A stretch of DNA of 64,000 bases, taken from contig NZ_JARKMR010000001.1 of the NCBI RefSeq assembly GCF_029350975.1, positions 186,001-250,000 on the forward strand, written 5' to 3'. The notes under the pieces were generated by a model. It saw only the letters and a program-made list of their open reading frames with translations, was not told where the DNA came from and made no database searches. Made by a program: the position numbers and the translations under genes. Positions 56,010-64,000 of this stretch are shown one piece after another; position 1 is the stretch's first letter; the number at the start of each line of letters is the position of its first letter. This DNA is from Maribacter zhoushanensis. GTDB taxonomy: Bacteria > Bacteroidota > Bacteroidia > Flavobacteriales > Flavobacteriaceae.

Positions 56010-56555
56010 ATGAAAGAAATAATATATTTTAAAAATAGGTCGAGTACTTTTTTTTATTACCCTATGATTTTTTGCATCTTCATTGATATAGTTTTGATAT
56101 TTGGGTTCTGTCTTTTTAAAAAGAATTTTTCTATTGATATGGCAATAAGCATATTTTGGCCCGTTTTTATATTTTCTTTATTACTTTATCTGGTTCCTTT
56201 GTTAATAGTGTTCTTCAATCATTGGTACTATAGTCGAAATACAAGAATTTCAATCGTGGCAATCGAGGATGAAACAATATTTACTCTCAAATTTGCAAAA
56301 AGAAAGGTAATGTTGGAATATAAAAATGTATCCAGAATAGAACATATGTTATCTTATCCAAGATATGATAAAAGAGTTTCTTGGATGTTTTGGGATAATT
56401 ATTATTACTTTATTATAGTTATGAAAGACGGGAAAAGTTATCCTGTTTCTTGTTTAATATGTGGAGATTTGCTGAAATATATTTCAAGAGAAAAAATAAC
56501 TAATACCAGAATAATATTCCCAATTATATTTGGTGTTAATTTGATTAGAGATTAA
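56010..56555 (+). CDS. hypothetical two-helix membrane protein with possible PH-like domain
   Basis: 181 residues that I do not recognise. Two membrane helices (about 16-36 and 48-70), then a soluble domain of about 110 residues with alternating beta pattern (ISIVAIEDETIFTLKF, VMLEYKNVSRIEHML) reminiscent of bacterial PH or YcxB-like domains. It is flanked by repeat copies A and B. It has no close neighbours in the same operon. A-rich, low-GC composition stands out slightly from the surrounding housekeeping genes. Function unknown. Confidence 0.6.
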   Translation: MKEIIYFKNRSSTFFYYPMIFCIFIDIVLIFGFCLFKKNFSIDMAISIFWPVFIFSLLLYLVPLLIVFFNHWYYSRNTRISIVAIEDETIFTLKFAKRKVMLEYKNVSRIEHMLSYPRYDKRVSWMFWDNYYYFIIVMKDGKSYPVSCLICGDLLKYISREKITNTRIIFPIIFGVNLIRD

Positions 56556-56579
56556 ATTTTTTTGTTTCCTTCTACACCC

Positions 56580-56726
56580 GTTAGCGATTGTCTTTGGAGT
56601 GTGCCGTACCGAGTAAGTATAGGTTTATAAATCGATAAAATATAATTTACATACTGGTCCCAGTTGACGTTAACTATTTTATGGCTTACGGTTGTGGACG
56701 CCAGTTGCAAACTGGCGGTAAGGGGA
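56580..56726 (+). repeat. ~145-bp hairpin-bearing intergenic repeat, copy B
   Basis: Same orientation and same internal blocks as copies A and C. The first hairpin is degenerate here (gattgtctttggagtg), the 3' hairpin CCAGTT-GCA-AACTGG is intact, and ACTGG-TC-CCAGT is intact. Confidence 0.8.
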
Positions 56727-56816
56727 AGTAGATAGTGTAATCAAAAGAATATTGAAATCTGAAAAGGATTAAGTTAGAAACTTAACCGTGTTTATTTTCT
56801 ATAAATGGACTCTACC

Positions 56817-57080
56817 TCAGTTTTTTTGGACCTTTGAGATTTTTTTGATTAACAGGAAGCTTAGTGTTATAAAAATACATATTCCAACCACTAATAGACC
56901 ATATTGTAATAACCCCCTAAAAATCAATACAGAAAACACGTTAGAAGGGTACTTGGAGTACTTATTTTTTTCATAAAATTCAAATATGAAGTTATAATGG
57001 TCCAATAAGAAATAACAAACAATACAAACTAAACTAATTACATAAAGTCCAACAATTTTTAAATTCCTTTTATTCATCAC
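56817..57080 (-). CDS. hypothetical small membrane protein
   Basis: 87 residues with two membrane helices (about 9-27 and 59-79) and a short lysine/tyrosine-rich loop (FYEKNKYSKYPSN). It begins MMNKRNLKIVGLYV. No family is recognised. It lies on the minus strand between repeat copies B and D. The opposite strand also has a short open frame at 56788-56976, but the two-helix protein is the more natural reading. It may be an accessory or decaying gene. Confidence 0.5.
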   Translation of the reverse strand: MMNKRNLKIVGLYVISLVCIVCYFLLDHYNFIFEFYEKNKYSKYPSNVFSVLIFRGLLQYGLLVVGICIFITLSFLLIKKISKVQKN

Positions 57081-57112
57081 TTATTTCTTTGTTATGTTAT
57101 AATGGCTTAGCT

Positions 57113-57204
57113 CGCCGTACAGAGTAAGAATAGGTTTAAAAATCAATTAATAATATTACCACACTGGTGCAATGACGGCACTAATATAAGTAATCCCTAG
57201 CGCG
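57113..57204 (+). repeat. decayed fourth copy of the ~145-bp repeat (copy D)
   Basis: Keeps cgccgtac-gagtaag-ataggttta--aatc and cactggtgcaatgacg, then loses the pattern; it lies about 40 bases before copy C. It looks like an older, degraded member. Confidence 0.6.
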
Positions 57205-57245
57205 ATTTTTTAACTCGAACCATAACAATAACCACAAGAGCACCC

Positions 57246-57390
57246 GTTAACGCTCGTCTTTGACGAGTGCCGTGCCGAGTAAGTATAGGTTTATAAATCG
57301 ATAAATATAATGTACATACTGGTCCCAGTTGGCGTTAATTAGCTAATGGCTTACTGTTGTCTTGACCAATTGCAACCTGGCGGTAGCGTG
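57246..57390 (+). repeat. ~145-bp hairpin-bearing intergenic repeat, copy C
   Basis: Closest to copy A. Hairpin CTCGTC-TTT-GACGAG at 57253-57267, ACTGG-TC-CCAGT in the middle, and a partly mismatched 3' hairpin (ccaattgcaacctgg) followed by cggtagcg. Confidence 0.8.
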
Positions 57391-57530
57391 GAAGAAAGAG
57401 GAATTAATCGGTTAATTTTTTCTGGATATATAGTAAGGTATAAAATAGGAACTTAATGAATATTTTGAAGTTTGTTTGTAACAAACTCAAGATTTTTCTT
57501 ACTTATATTCTGAATACTAAAACCAACCTA

Positions 57531-59000
57531 ATGTTTAAACGTTTTTCTTCCTTACAATGGAAATCCTTTTTTAGATCCTCTAACATTGGTAAAAGTCTAG
57601 GGATAAAAATAGTAATGGGATTTTTCGGCGTATATATGCTTATATCACTTGCTGGTGCAGGAGTAGGATTGTACTTTCTTTTAAAAGAAATATTCCCAGA
57701 TCAAAGTCCTATGTGGACTATAAGCCAGTATTTCATTTACTGGATTTTAATGGAATTATTCTTAAGGTATTTCATGCAGAAACTTCCGGTGATGGATATA
57801 AAACCATTCTTGACTACACCGGTCAAGAAAAGTACCATTGCACATTATATATTAGGTAGGTCAGCAGCATCTATCTATAATTTATTGACGATATTTTTTA
57901 TAGTTCCGTTTGCAATAGTTTTACTATTTAATGGCTATCCTGTACTAAATGTTTTATTATGGATAGTGGGTATTATAGGCATTGTACTAAGTATTAACTA
58001 TGTAAATCTGCTTGTTAATAAGAATGATAAGGTTCTTATTGCCATTGTTAGTGTACTTGTTTTAGGGTACGGATTGGATTATTTTGGAGTGTTCTCTATA
58101 AAAGAATTTTTTGCTCCTGTTTTTCATGCGCTTTATGCATACCCGATTACGGTTTTGATTCCGATTGCTTTAGCGGCTATTATATATTATTTGAATTATA
58201 AGTTCTTGCGAGATAAAATTTATCTAGATGCCAAGCTCAAAACTAAGGCAGTAGAGGCAAATACTTCAGACATGTCTTGGACCAAGCGTTTTGGTGAAAT
58301 GGGTTCTTTCTTACAGCTTGATCTAAAAATGATTTGGAGAAATAAAAGAACGAAGTCTCAAGTGTATATTTCTATTCTATTTGTGTTCTACGGTTTAGTT
58401 TTTTACACACAAGAAATGTATAGCAGTATGATGCCAATGAAAGCCTTTGTAGGCATTTTTATGACAGGAATTTTCTTAAGTAATTTTGGTCAATTTATAC
58501 CAGCTTGGGATAGTAGCTATTATAGTATGATGATGTCACAAAACATACCAATGCGAAAGTATTTAGAATCTAAAGTTATTTTAATTACTGTAAGTGTTGT
58601 GGGTATGTTTTTATTGACGATACCCTATGTTTACTTTGGTTGGGAGGCTTTAGCTATTAATTTTGGTTGCGCACTGTATAACTTAGGAGTAAATATACCG
58701 GTCATTTTATATTTTGGTTCATTTAATAAAAAGAGAATCGAATTAGATCAGAGTCCGTTTGGTAACATGCAGGGCGCAAGTGCTACTCAGTTTCTGGTAA
58801 TGCTTCCGGTAATGGTGGTTCCTATAATTATCTTTTCCATCTTTTATTACATCTTTAATATAGAAGTTGCAGTCGGAGTATTATCAGTTCTAGGTATCAT
58901 TGGTTTTGCCATGAAAAACTACTTACTTGGATTAATAACGGAGCAGTACAAGAAAAAGAAATACGGAATGATCGCTGGTTTTAAAGAGAAGGCGAGTTAA
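57531..59000 (+). CDS. ABC-transporter permease-like membrane protein (DUF5687-like)
   Basis: 489 residues from the ATG at 57531 (MFKRFSSLQWKSFFRS), chosen because this is the conserved family opening; an in-frame ATG 25 codons earlier is less likely. About 10-12 membrane helices with a soluble stretch near the middle (DLKMIWRNKRTKSQVY). The pattern matches a Bacteroidota family that I recall as DUF5687, paired with an ABC ATPase. The ATPase gene follows after 56 bases. The two probably form an exporter of unknown substrate. Confidence 0.8.
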   Translation: MFKRFSSLQWKSFFRSSNIGKSLGIKIVMGFFGVYMLISLAGAGVGLYFLLKEIFPDQSPMWTISQYFIYWILMELFLRYFMQKLPVMDIKPFLTTPVKKSTIAHYILGRSAASIYNLLTIFFIVPFAIVLLFNGYPVLNVLLWIVGIIGIVLSINYVNLLVNKNDKVLIAIVSVLVLGYGLDYFGVFSIKEFFAPVFHALYAYPITVLIPIALAAIIYYLNYKFLRDKIYLDAKLKTKAVEANTSDMSWTKRFGEMGSFLQLDLKMIWRNKRTKSQVYISILFVFYGLVFYTQEMYSSMMPMKAFVGIFMTGIFLSNFGQFIPAWDSSYYSMMMSQNIPMRKYLESKVILITVSVVGMFLLTIPYVYFGWEALAINFGCALYNLGVNIPVILYFGSFNKKRIELDQSPFGNMQGASATQFLVMLPVMVVPIIIFSIFYYIFNIEVAVGVLSVLGIIGFAMKNYLLGLITEQYKKKKYGMIAGFKEKAS

Positions 59001-59056
59001 GCTTTTTCAGTTTATAACATCACAATTCATCTCTAACAAATTAGAATAACAAGATT

Positions 59057-59776
59057 ATGATTACAATAGAAAATTTATCAAAAATATACGGTTCACAAAA
59101 AGTCCTTAATATTGAATCTTTAAACATTCCAACAGGGCAAAGCTTTGGTTTAGTAGGTAACAACGGTGCAGGTAAGACAACATTATTTAGTTTTCTGCTT
59201 GATCTAATACAACCTACTACTGGTCATATCATTAATAATGATGTTCAAGTAAACACCAGTGAAGATTGGAAACCGTTTACTTCATCTTTTATTGATGAAA
59301 CGTTTTTAATTGGATATCTGACTCCCGAAGAGTATTTCTACTTTATAGGTGATCTTCGTGGTCAAAATAAAGCAGATGTAGATGCATTATTGGCACAGTA
59401 TCAAGATTTTTTCCATGGCGAAATTTTAGGTCAAAAGAAGTACTTGCGAGATTTATCTAAAGGGAATCAGAAGAAAGCTGGTATTGTAGCTTCATTTATT
59501 GGCAACCCTAAAGTGGTTATATTGGATGAGCCTTTTGCAAATTTAGATCCAACTACTCAAATTCGTTTAAAACAAATCATTAAAGAACTGGCAGAACAGA
59601 AAGACGTAACCGTTTTAGTTTCTAGTCACGATTTAATTCACGTAACCGAAGTTTGCGAACGTATTGTAGTGTTGAACAAAGGTGAGGTGGTTAAAGACAT
59701 AGAAAGATCTGCTGAAACCTTAAAAGAACTAGAGGTATTTTTTGGTGCAGAGAGCGCTCTGCCGGTTGCGGAATAA
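59057..59776 (+). CDS. ABC transporter ATP-binding protein
   Basis: 239 residues. Walker A GNNGAGKTT (about 35-43), signature LSKGNQKK, Walker B VVILDEPFANLDP and the H-loop SSHDLIHV are all present, so it should hydrolyse ATP. The signature LSKGN is a common variant in DRA-type exporters. It pairs with the upstream permease-like protein. Terminated by the hairpin at 59895. Confidence 0.92.
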   Translation: MITIENLSKIYGSQKVLNIESLNIPTGQSFGLVGNNGAGKTTLFSFLLDLIQPTTGHIINNDVQVNTSEDWKPFTSSFIDETFLIGYLTPEEYFYFIGDLRGQNKADVDALLAQYQDFFHGEILGQKKYLRDLSKGNQKKAGIVASFIGNPKVVILDEPFANLDPTTQIRLKQIIKELAEQKDVTVLVSSHDLIHVTEVCERIVVLNKGEVVKDIERSAETLKELEVFFGAESALPVAE

Positions 59777-59894
59777 TACGGATGTCTGTTCGTTTTAGGG
59801 CAGTGGAGAACTACAACTCGTTAAAAAATCAATGAGATTTCGTCAGCGTGTGATCAGACGAACTACACTTTATACAAATAGCAATAAAATTTAC

Positions 59895-59918
59895 AAAACC
59901 GACCACTAGGTCGGTTTT
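59895..59918 (+). terminator. intrinsic terminator after the ABC genes
   Basis: Stem AAAACCGACC (59895-59904), loop ACTA, GGTCGGTTTT (59909-59918), then a T-rich tail. The stem contains GACC..GGTC, so it also resembles the operator-like palindromes. Confidence 0.88.
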
Positions 59919-60023
59919 TCTTTTCCATGTTTTAAGAAGTCCTAACTAAAATCCGATAAAGATGTATTTGATCAGATTATCTGCAGTTATTAGATAGATT
60001 GTTGGTGATTATAATTCAAAACA

Positions 60024-60035
60024 AACTATATGGTC
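60024..60035. promoter_or_regulatory. operator-like site upstream of sprE
   Basis: AACTATATGGTC differs from GACCATGTGGTC at three positions and shares TGGTYGGTA with the site at 40268. It lies 126 bases upstream of the sprE start. Confidence 0.3.
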
Positions 60036-60161
60036 GGTAAAAATTAGTTGTAGTAGTCTTTAAATGTTACGAATGCTTAAAAATAAATATGCGGTTTACC
60101 GATGAACTACATAATAATCTGGTTGTTTTTAAGTTAAACATACATACGTAGATCAACTATT

Positions 60162-62717
60162 TTGAATCTTAGAAACAAACTTATTTTATCCGGTCTTTTG
60201 GCGAGTATGCTTTTTAATGCATGTTCAGTTAAGAAAGACAAGTTCGTAAACCGTAACTGGCATGCGCTCAATACCAAATACAATACCTTGTATAATGGTA
60301 ATATTGCTTTTGAACAAGGTCGAGAAACTTTGAACGATACTTATCAAGACGATTATTTTGAAGTCTTGCCTATAGAACGTTTAGAGGTTAGTGGCGAAAT
60401 CAAATTAGATTCAGAAGATAATAATCCTAATTTCCTTATTGCAGAAGAAAAAGCCACCAAGGCTATTCAACGCCATAGTATGGATATTAAGGATGAAGAG
60501 CGAAATCCTCAGATAGATGAGGCTTTTCTGCTACTAGGTAAAGCCCGTTATTTTGATGAGCGCTACATACCTGCCTTAGAATCTTTTAATTACATTTTAA
60601 ATAAATATTCTGAAAGCGATAAATTAAACGAAGCAAGTATCTGGCGAGAAAAAGTAAACATTCGTTTAGAGAACGATGATTTGGCAATTAAGAACTTAAA
60701 GCGCTTAATGAAATATGAGCGTTTAAAAGATCAAGAATATGCAGATGCAAGAGCAATGATGGCGCAAGCGTTCATTAATCTCAATGCACCTGATACGGCA
60801 GTTCAAAATCTTAAAATAGCATCTCACTACACTACAAAAAACCCTGAGAAAGGAAGGTACTACTATATAATAGGCCAGTTATATAATCAACTAGGCTTTA
60901 AAGACAGTGCTAATTACGCATTTGACAAGGTGATCGAATTAAATAGAAAGTCGCCACGTGTGTATATGATCAATGCTGAAATTGAAAAATTAAAGAATAC
61001 AGAGGTTACTGCTGAAAACAAAGAAGAGGTACTGGAGTATTTGACCAAATTAGAGCTGAACAGAGAGAATAGACCATTTTTAGATGGTATTTACAGACAA
61101 TTGGCAGAGTTTCATTTAAAGCAAGAATCTGATAGTTTGGCATTGCTTTATTTTAATAAATCTTTACGTGCTTCGCAGAACAAGCCAAAGTTGAATGCGC
61201 TTAACTATGAGAATTTAGCGGAATACAATTTTGATGAAAGCGTGTATAAACCGGCTGGTGCATATTATGATAGTGTATTGACCAACCTTAATGAGAACAC
61301 CAAGAAATTTCGTTCAATTAAAAAGAAGCGCGACAATTTAGAAGACGTTATTAAAAACGAAGACATTGTACAATATGCTGACAGCGTAATAACAATATAT
61401 CAAATGCCTAAAGATGAGCAATTGGCTTTTTTTGGAAAGCATATTGAAGAATTGCAGAAGGCAAAAGAAGCTGCACAGAAAAAAGAGAAAGAAAGAATTA
61501 CCGATGGTTTTGCTGCATTTAGCAATAGTAAAGGTGGTAAAGAAAACAAAGGAAAATTCTATTTCTATAATATTACCAGTTTAGGTTACGGTCAGAACGA
61601 TTTTAAGAATCGTTGGGGCAATAGAGAATTAACAGATGATTGGCGTTGGTCAGACAAATCGGTAATCAATACTGAAAATGTCGCATTACAAGATGCAACA
61701 AATGCTAAAGATAGTTTAAGTGTTGTAAGTGAAGATGAGAAATTCTCATTAGATTTTTACATGGATCGTTTACCTACAGACGTTGCTGTTATAGACAGTT
61801 TAAAGACAGAGCGTAATTTCGCCAACTATCAATTAGGATTAATATATAAGGAGAAGTTCAACGAAAACCTTCTGGCAGCTGCCAAATTAGAAGATGTATT
61901 GGCGTCTAACGCTGAAGAACGATTGATTCTACCTTCAAAATATAATCTATATAAGATATACGAAGAAGTTGATAGTCCGTTGAAAGAGACTATGAAGGCA
62001 GATATAATTGCCAACCATGCCGACTCTAGATATGCTGAGATTCTGTTGAATCCGCAAGCGGTATTAGCAGATAGTTCTGATAGTCCAGAGAAGCGCTATG
62101 AGAGTCTTTTTAAACAATATAAGGAACAACAATACTTACAGGTAATTACAGGTGCAGAGGAGAACATCAATAGATTTACGGGCGACCCAATTGTGCCAAA
62201 ATTTGAGATGCTAAAGGCAAATGCCATTGGTAGGTTACAAGGTTTTGAACCATTTAAAGAAGCATTGAATTATGTTGCGTTGACGTATCCTAATAATCCA
62301 GAGGGTAAGAAGGCAGAACAAATGATAGCTGAGCAGCTTCCGAAGTTAGAACAAAAAGAGTTTTCACCAGAGACAGATTCTAAAGGAACTTCCAATTGGA
62401 AAGTAGTGTTCCCTTTTAAAAGAAGTAATACAGAGCAGGCATTAAAGTTGATGGAACTGTTAGAGCAATCTATCGTAGACCTTAGGTATAAAAATATAGT
62501 TTCTAGAGATATTTATAATCTAGAAGATCAATTTGTAGTGGTGCACGGATTTAAATCTAAAGATTTTGCCCTAGGGTATGCCGAGCTACTAAAAAACAAT
62601 AAGGATTACCTTGTTGCTGATGAGAATTTTGTAGTTTTATCGGAGAACTATAAGATTGTACAAGTACACAAGAATATAATAGAATATAGAAATACGCTTT
62701 TAACCCCAAAACCGTGA
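60162..62717 (+). CDS. sprE: SprE/PorW-like TPR lipoprotein of the type IX secretion system
   Basis: 851 residues. Lipoprotein signal with C21 (LFNAC) and a TPR-rich body with repeated A/Y/F patterns (EAFLLLGKARYFDERYIPALESFNYI; quoted: LLLGKARYFDERYIPALE). The opening VNRNWHALNTKYNTLYNG is characteristic of SprE of Flavobacterium and PorW of Porphyromonas, which are needed for T9SS function and gliding. The start is TTG at 60162; no ATG is available before the lipobox. The gene is 3 bases from the bactofilin gene. It fits with the T9SS adhesin at the left end of the window. Confidence 0.85.
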   Translation: MNLRNKLILSGLLASMLFNACSVKKDKFVNRNWHALNTKYNTLYNGNIAFEQGRETLNDTYQDDYFEVLPIERLEVSGEIKLDSEDNNPNFLIAEEKATKAIQRHSMDIKDEERNPQIDEAFLLLGKARYFDERYIPALESFNYILNKYSESDKLNEASIWREKVNIRLENDDLAIKNLKRLMKYERLKDQEYADARAMMAQAFINLNAPDTAVQNLKIASHYTTKNPEKGRYYYIIGQLYNQLGFKDSANYAFDKVIELNRKSPRVYMINAEIEKLKNTEVTAENKEEVLEYLTKLELNRENRPFLDGIYRQLAEFHLKQESDSLALLYFNKSLRASQNKPKLNALNYENLAEYNFDESVYKPAGAYYDSVLTNLNENTKKFRSIKKKRDNLEDVIKNEDIVQYADSVITIYQMPKDEQLAFFGKHIEELQKAKEAAQKKEKERITDGFAAFSNSKGGKENKGKFYFYNITSLGYGQNDFKNRWGNRELTDDWRWSDKSVINTENVALQDATNAKDSLSVVSEDEKFSLDFYMDRLPTDVAVIDSLKTERNFANYQLGLIYKEKFNENLLAAAKLEDVLASNAEERLILPSKYNLYKIYEEVDSPLKETMKADIIANHADSRYAEILLNPQAVLADSSDSPEKRYESLFKQYKEQQYLQVITGAEENINRFTGDPIVPKFEMLKANAIGRLQGFEPFKEALNYVALTYPNNPEGKKAEQMIAEQLPKLEQKEFSPETDSKGTSNWKVVFPFKRSNTEQALKLMELLEQSIVDLRYKNIVSRDIYNLEDQFVVVHGFKSKDFALGYAELLKNNKDYLVADENFVVLSENYKIVQVHKNIIEYRNTLLTPKP

Positions 62718-62720
62718 ACA

Positions 62721-63131
62721 ATGTTTTCAGACAAACAAAAACCTAGAGGTATGAATGAAGTAGGAGGCCAACCTAACAGAATAGAAAAGAACACTAAAAT
62801 TAAAGGAGATATCATATCTGAAGCAGATTTTCGTATAGATGGTAAGCTAGATGGTAATGTAAAAACTTCTGGTAAAGTAGTGATCGGTAAAGACGGCTAC
62901 ATTCATGGAAAAGTAGAATGTGTAAATGCAGATATAGAAGGTAGCTTTAATGGTGAACTTTTAGTGTCTGATCTATTATCCTTAAAATCGTCCGCAGTTA
63001 TAGAGGGTACGGTGTCAGTAAGTAAATTGGCGGTTGAGCCAGGTGCTACATTTAATGCTTCTTGTACCATGGGCGGTGGTAAGTCAATGGGTTCTAAACC
63101 ATCTAACAATGGATCCGCAAAAGCCTCGTAA
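62721..63131 (+). CDS. bactofilin (polymer-forming cytoskeletal protein)
   Basis: 136 residues with the central right-handed beta-helix domain (about 22-115): KIKGDIISEADFRIDGKLDG, NVKTSGKVVIGKDG, VECVNADIEGSFNGEL, then VIEGTVSVSKLAVEPGA. The N- and C-termini are short and disordered, as usual. Bactofilins form filaments at the membrane and shape the cell or place other proteins. The end overlaps the next gene by 23 bases. Confidence 0.9.
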   Translation: MFSDKQKPRGMNEVGGQPNRIEKNTKIKGDIISEADFRIDGKLDGNVKTSGKVVIGKDGYIHGKVECVNADIEGSFNGELLVSDLLSLKSSAVIEGTVSVSKLAVEPGATFNASCTMGGGKSMGSKPSNNGSAKAS

Positions 63132-63336
63132 TGATAATTCTGAACTTTTAAGAAACGCTGCAAGCTTATCTGGTGTAGCCATACAAATGGGCGTCACTAT
63201 ATTTTTGGGCAATCTTTTAGGGGAGTGGTTAGATCAAAAATTTGAAAAAACGTTTTTAGAGGATACATTTACATTACTTGCTGTATTTTTGTCAATCTAT
63301 TTAGTCATAAAAAAAGTTATGGCGTTAAATAAATAA
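63109..63336 (+). CDS. atpZ: AtpZ/AtpI-like small membrane protein
   Basis: 75 residues from the ATG at 63109 (MDPQKPRNDNSELLRNAASL). An in-frame start 25 codons earlier would lie deep in the bactofilin gene and is unlikely. Two membrane helices with GVAIQMGVTIFLGNLLGEWLD match the AtpZ/AtpI family, which assists F-type ATP synthase assembly or ion transport. It sits upstream of atpB, in line with the family context. Confidence 0.82.
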   Translation: MDPQKPRNDNSELLRNAASLSGVAIQMGVTIFLGNLLGEWLDQKFEKTFLEDTFTLLAVFLSIYLVIKKVMALNK

Positions 63337-63339
63337 ACG

Positions 63340-63732
63340 TTGCTAAAAAATATCATTTTATATATAGTCGTGTTCACTGTTGTGGGCGCGACTTCTTATT
63401 TTCTACAGAATCTTGCTTTGTTAGATCCACCAACCTATTTTGGTCCGCTTTTGTTGAAAGCATACACATTTCACTTCTTGTTTTCTCTTGCATTGGTCAT
63501 CATTTTCTTAATTGCCTCAAAAAACAATTCTTTTTTTGATCAATTAGGTTTTATGTATATGGGTGTGCTGGTTTTTAAGATTACAATTTTTGCCGCAATG
63601 TTCTATCCTTACCTTTTAGGGGAACTGATTATGCCTCAAATATATAGGGGCGCGCTGCTAATACCAGTGATTATTTTTTTGTTTCTAGAAGTGTTTTTTA
63701 TTTCTAAAATTATGCGCAAAAAAAGACTCTAA
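63340..63732 (+). CDS. DUF6168-like membrane protein of the ATP synthase gene cluster
   Basis: 130 residues with four membrane helices and little else. It starts at TTG 63340 (MLKNIILYIVVF), 3 bases after the AtpZ-like stop. A small protein of this kind is commonly found between atpZ and atpB in Flavobacteriia; I recall the label DUF6168. It may be an analogue of AtpI. The function is not established. Confidence 0.7.
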   Translation: MLKNIILYIVVFTVVGATSYFLQNLALLDPPTYFGPLLLKAYTFHFLFSLALVIIFLIASKNNSFFDQLGFMYMGVLVFKITIFAAMFYPYLLGELIMPQIYRGALLIPVIIFLFLEVFFISKIMRKKRL

Positions 63733-63774
63733 ATTTTAAAGCTTTAAAATTGGGTAGTTTATGCAATAATTAAC

Positions 63775-63782
63775 TACTTTTG
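63775..63782 (+). promoter_or_regulatory. putative promoter of atpB
   Basis: TACTTTTG (63775-63782) matches TAnnTTTG, with a TTG at 63750-63752 (22-base spacer) as a possible -33 element. It is 40 bases upstream of atpB. Confidence 0.5.
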
Positions 63783-63822
63783 CGCAAAATTTCTAGGAGC
63801 TAAATTTTTTGATATAGAACTA

Positions 63823-64000
63823 ATGATGCAAGTTTCAAATACGATTAAAACCTTATTACAACTTCTAATACTTTGTTTTTCATTACAAAGTTTTGCGGTA
63901 TCAGATACTGTACCAGAAGGAGCAGTTAGCTCTAAAGAGCAGGTAGATGAGTATATTTTACATCACCTTAAAGATTCTCATGACTTTCATTTGTTCTCAT
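63823..64000 (+). CDS. atpB: F-type ATP synthase subunit a (N-terminal part only)
   Basis: The first 59 codons lie in the window and the gene runs off the right edge. A signal peptide-like N-terminus (MMQVSNTIKTLLQLLILCFSL) and the segment YILHHLKDSHDFHLFS match Bacteroidota AtpB, which carries a long periplasmic N-terminal extension with this HHLxDSHDF motif. Start ATG at 63823; the next ATG is directly after and equally possible. It forms the proton channel of the F0 sector. Confidence 0.85.
   Translation, partial: MMQVSNTIKTLLQLLILCFSLQSFAVSDTVPEGAVSSKEQVDEYILHHLKDSHDFHLFS

Larger units (their letters stand above)
59777..60161. other. 385-bp intergenic region before sprE
   Basis: Holds the terminator at 59895-59918 and an operator-like site at 60024-60035. 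The remaining sequence is AT-rich with no recognisable RNA gene or ORF. Confidence 0.5.

Noticed and set aside
56788-56976. Plus-strand 62-codon open frame opposite the small membrane protein gene
   Set aside because: Composition looks like the complement of two membrane helices, with no start context; the minus-strand reading is better.
55813-57390. Integron cassette array, because small genes alternate with repeats
   Set aside because: No RYYYAAC/GTTRRRY core sites are found at the expected positions, one gene is in reverse orientation, and no integrase is present.
59777-60161. A small RNA or riboswitch in the long spacer before sprE
   Set aside because: Apart from the terminator hairpin and the operator-like site, no conserved fold or motif was recognised.

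Overview
The window is a low-GC chromosomal segment from a member of the Bacteroidota, most likely a marine Flavobacteriaceae. This rests on a type IX secretion (T9SS) adhesin next to a PorP/SprF protein, an SprE-type TPR lipoprotein, SusC/SusD pairs, TAnnTTTG-type -7 promoter elements, no obvious Shine-Dalgarno sequences, and several protein families typical of this phylum. Genus and species cannot be fixed from the sequence alone.

Layout. (1) 1-7184, minus strand: the start of a PorP/SprF gene and a 2346-residue T9SS adhesin with a 408-bp DNA repeat array. (2) 7560-11673, plus: an M23 peptidase, a GH3-family protein, and a Bacteroidota protein whose C-terminal third looks like a nucleoside phosphorylase. 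(3) 11675-35260, plus: a surface-polysaccharide locus. It holds a Wzz-like protein, rfbBAC and a C-terminally truncated rfbD, then a nine-gene CMP-legionaminic-acid module with the Campylobacter-type ptm accessory genes. After these come a fibronectin-like lipoprotein and an orphan membrane protein, then acyltransferase, Wzx flippase, a putative nonulosonate transferase, two Wzy/WaaL-like proteins, a GT4 transferase, a polyprenyl-phosphate glycosylphosphotransferase and a UDP-glucuronate decarboxylase. (4) 35303-42514: purD, small membrane proteins, DUF4254 and a heptosyltransferase, a TetR regulator and a large M48 metalloprotease. (5) 42600-51831, minus: an apparent operon read as DUF2064 transferase, SusC, SusD, Na+/solute symporter, phosphoesterase-AhpD fusion, ArsS-type radical SAM enzyme. 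It looks like an arsenosugar-type module coupled to its own outer- and inner-membrane uptake system. (6) 52206-55682: a Deg protease, a patatin and a ferredoxin-reductase-like protein. (7) 55683-57455: a small accessory island with three copies plus one decayed copy of a ~145-bp hairpin-bearing repeat, between small orphan membrane-protein genes. (8) 57531-64000: an ABC exporter pair, SprE, a bactofilin, AtpZ-like and DUF6168-like proteins and the start of atpB.

The glycan locus can be read as one pathway. Nucleotide sugars (dTDP-rhamnose if rfbD is active, CMP-legionaminate, UDP-xylose) would be joined on a lipid carrier by the glycosylphosphotransferase and two visible transferases, flipped by Wzx, polymerised or ligated by the two Wzy/WaaL-like proteins, and length-controlled by the Wzz-like protein.

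The most interesting items are the SusCD-linked ArsS operon with a fused phosphoesterase-AhpD protein, the ~145-bp repeat family, the candidate legionaminic acid transferase, the rfbD truncation at the junction between conserved and variable glycan genes, and a near-palindromic 12-mer shared by distant intergenic regions. All functions are read from sequence motifs and gene context; no database search was run.
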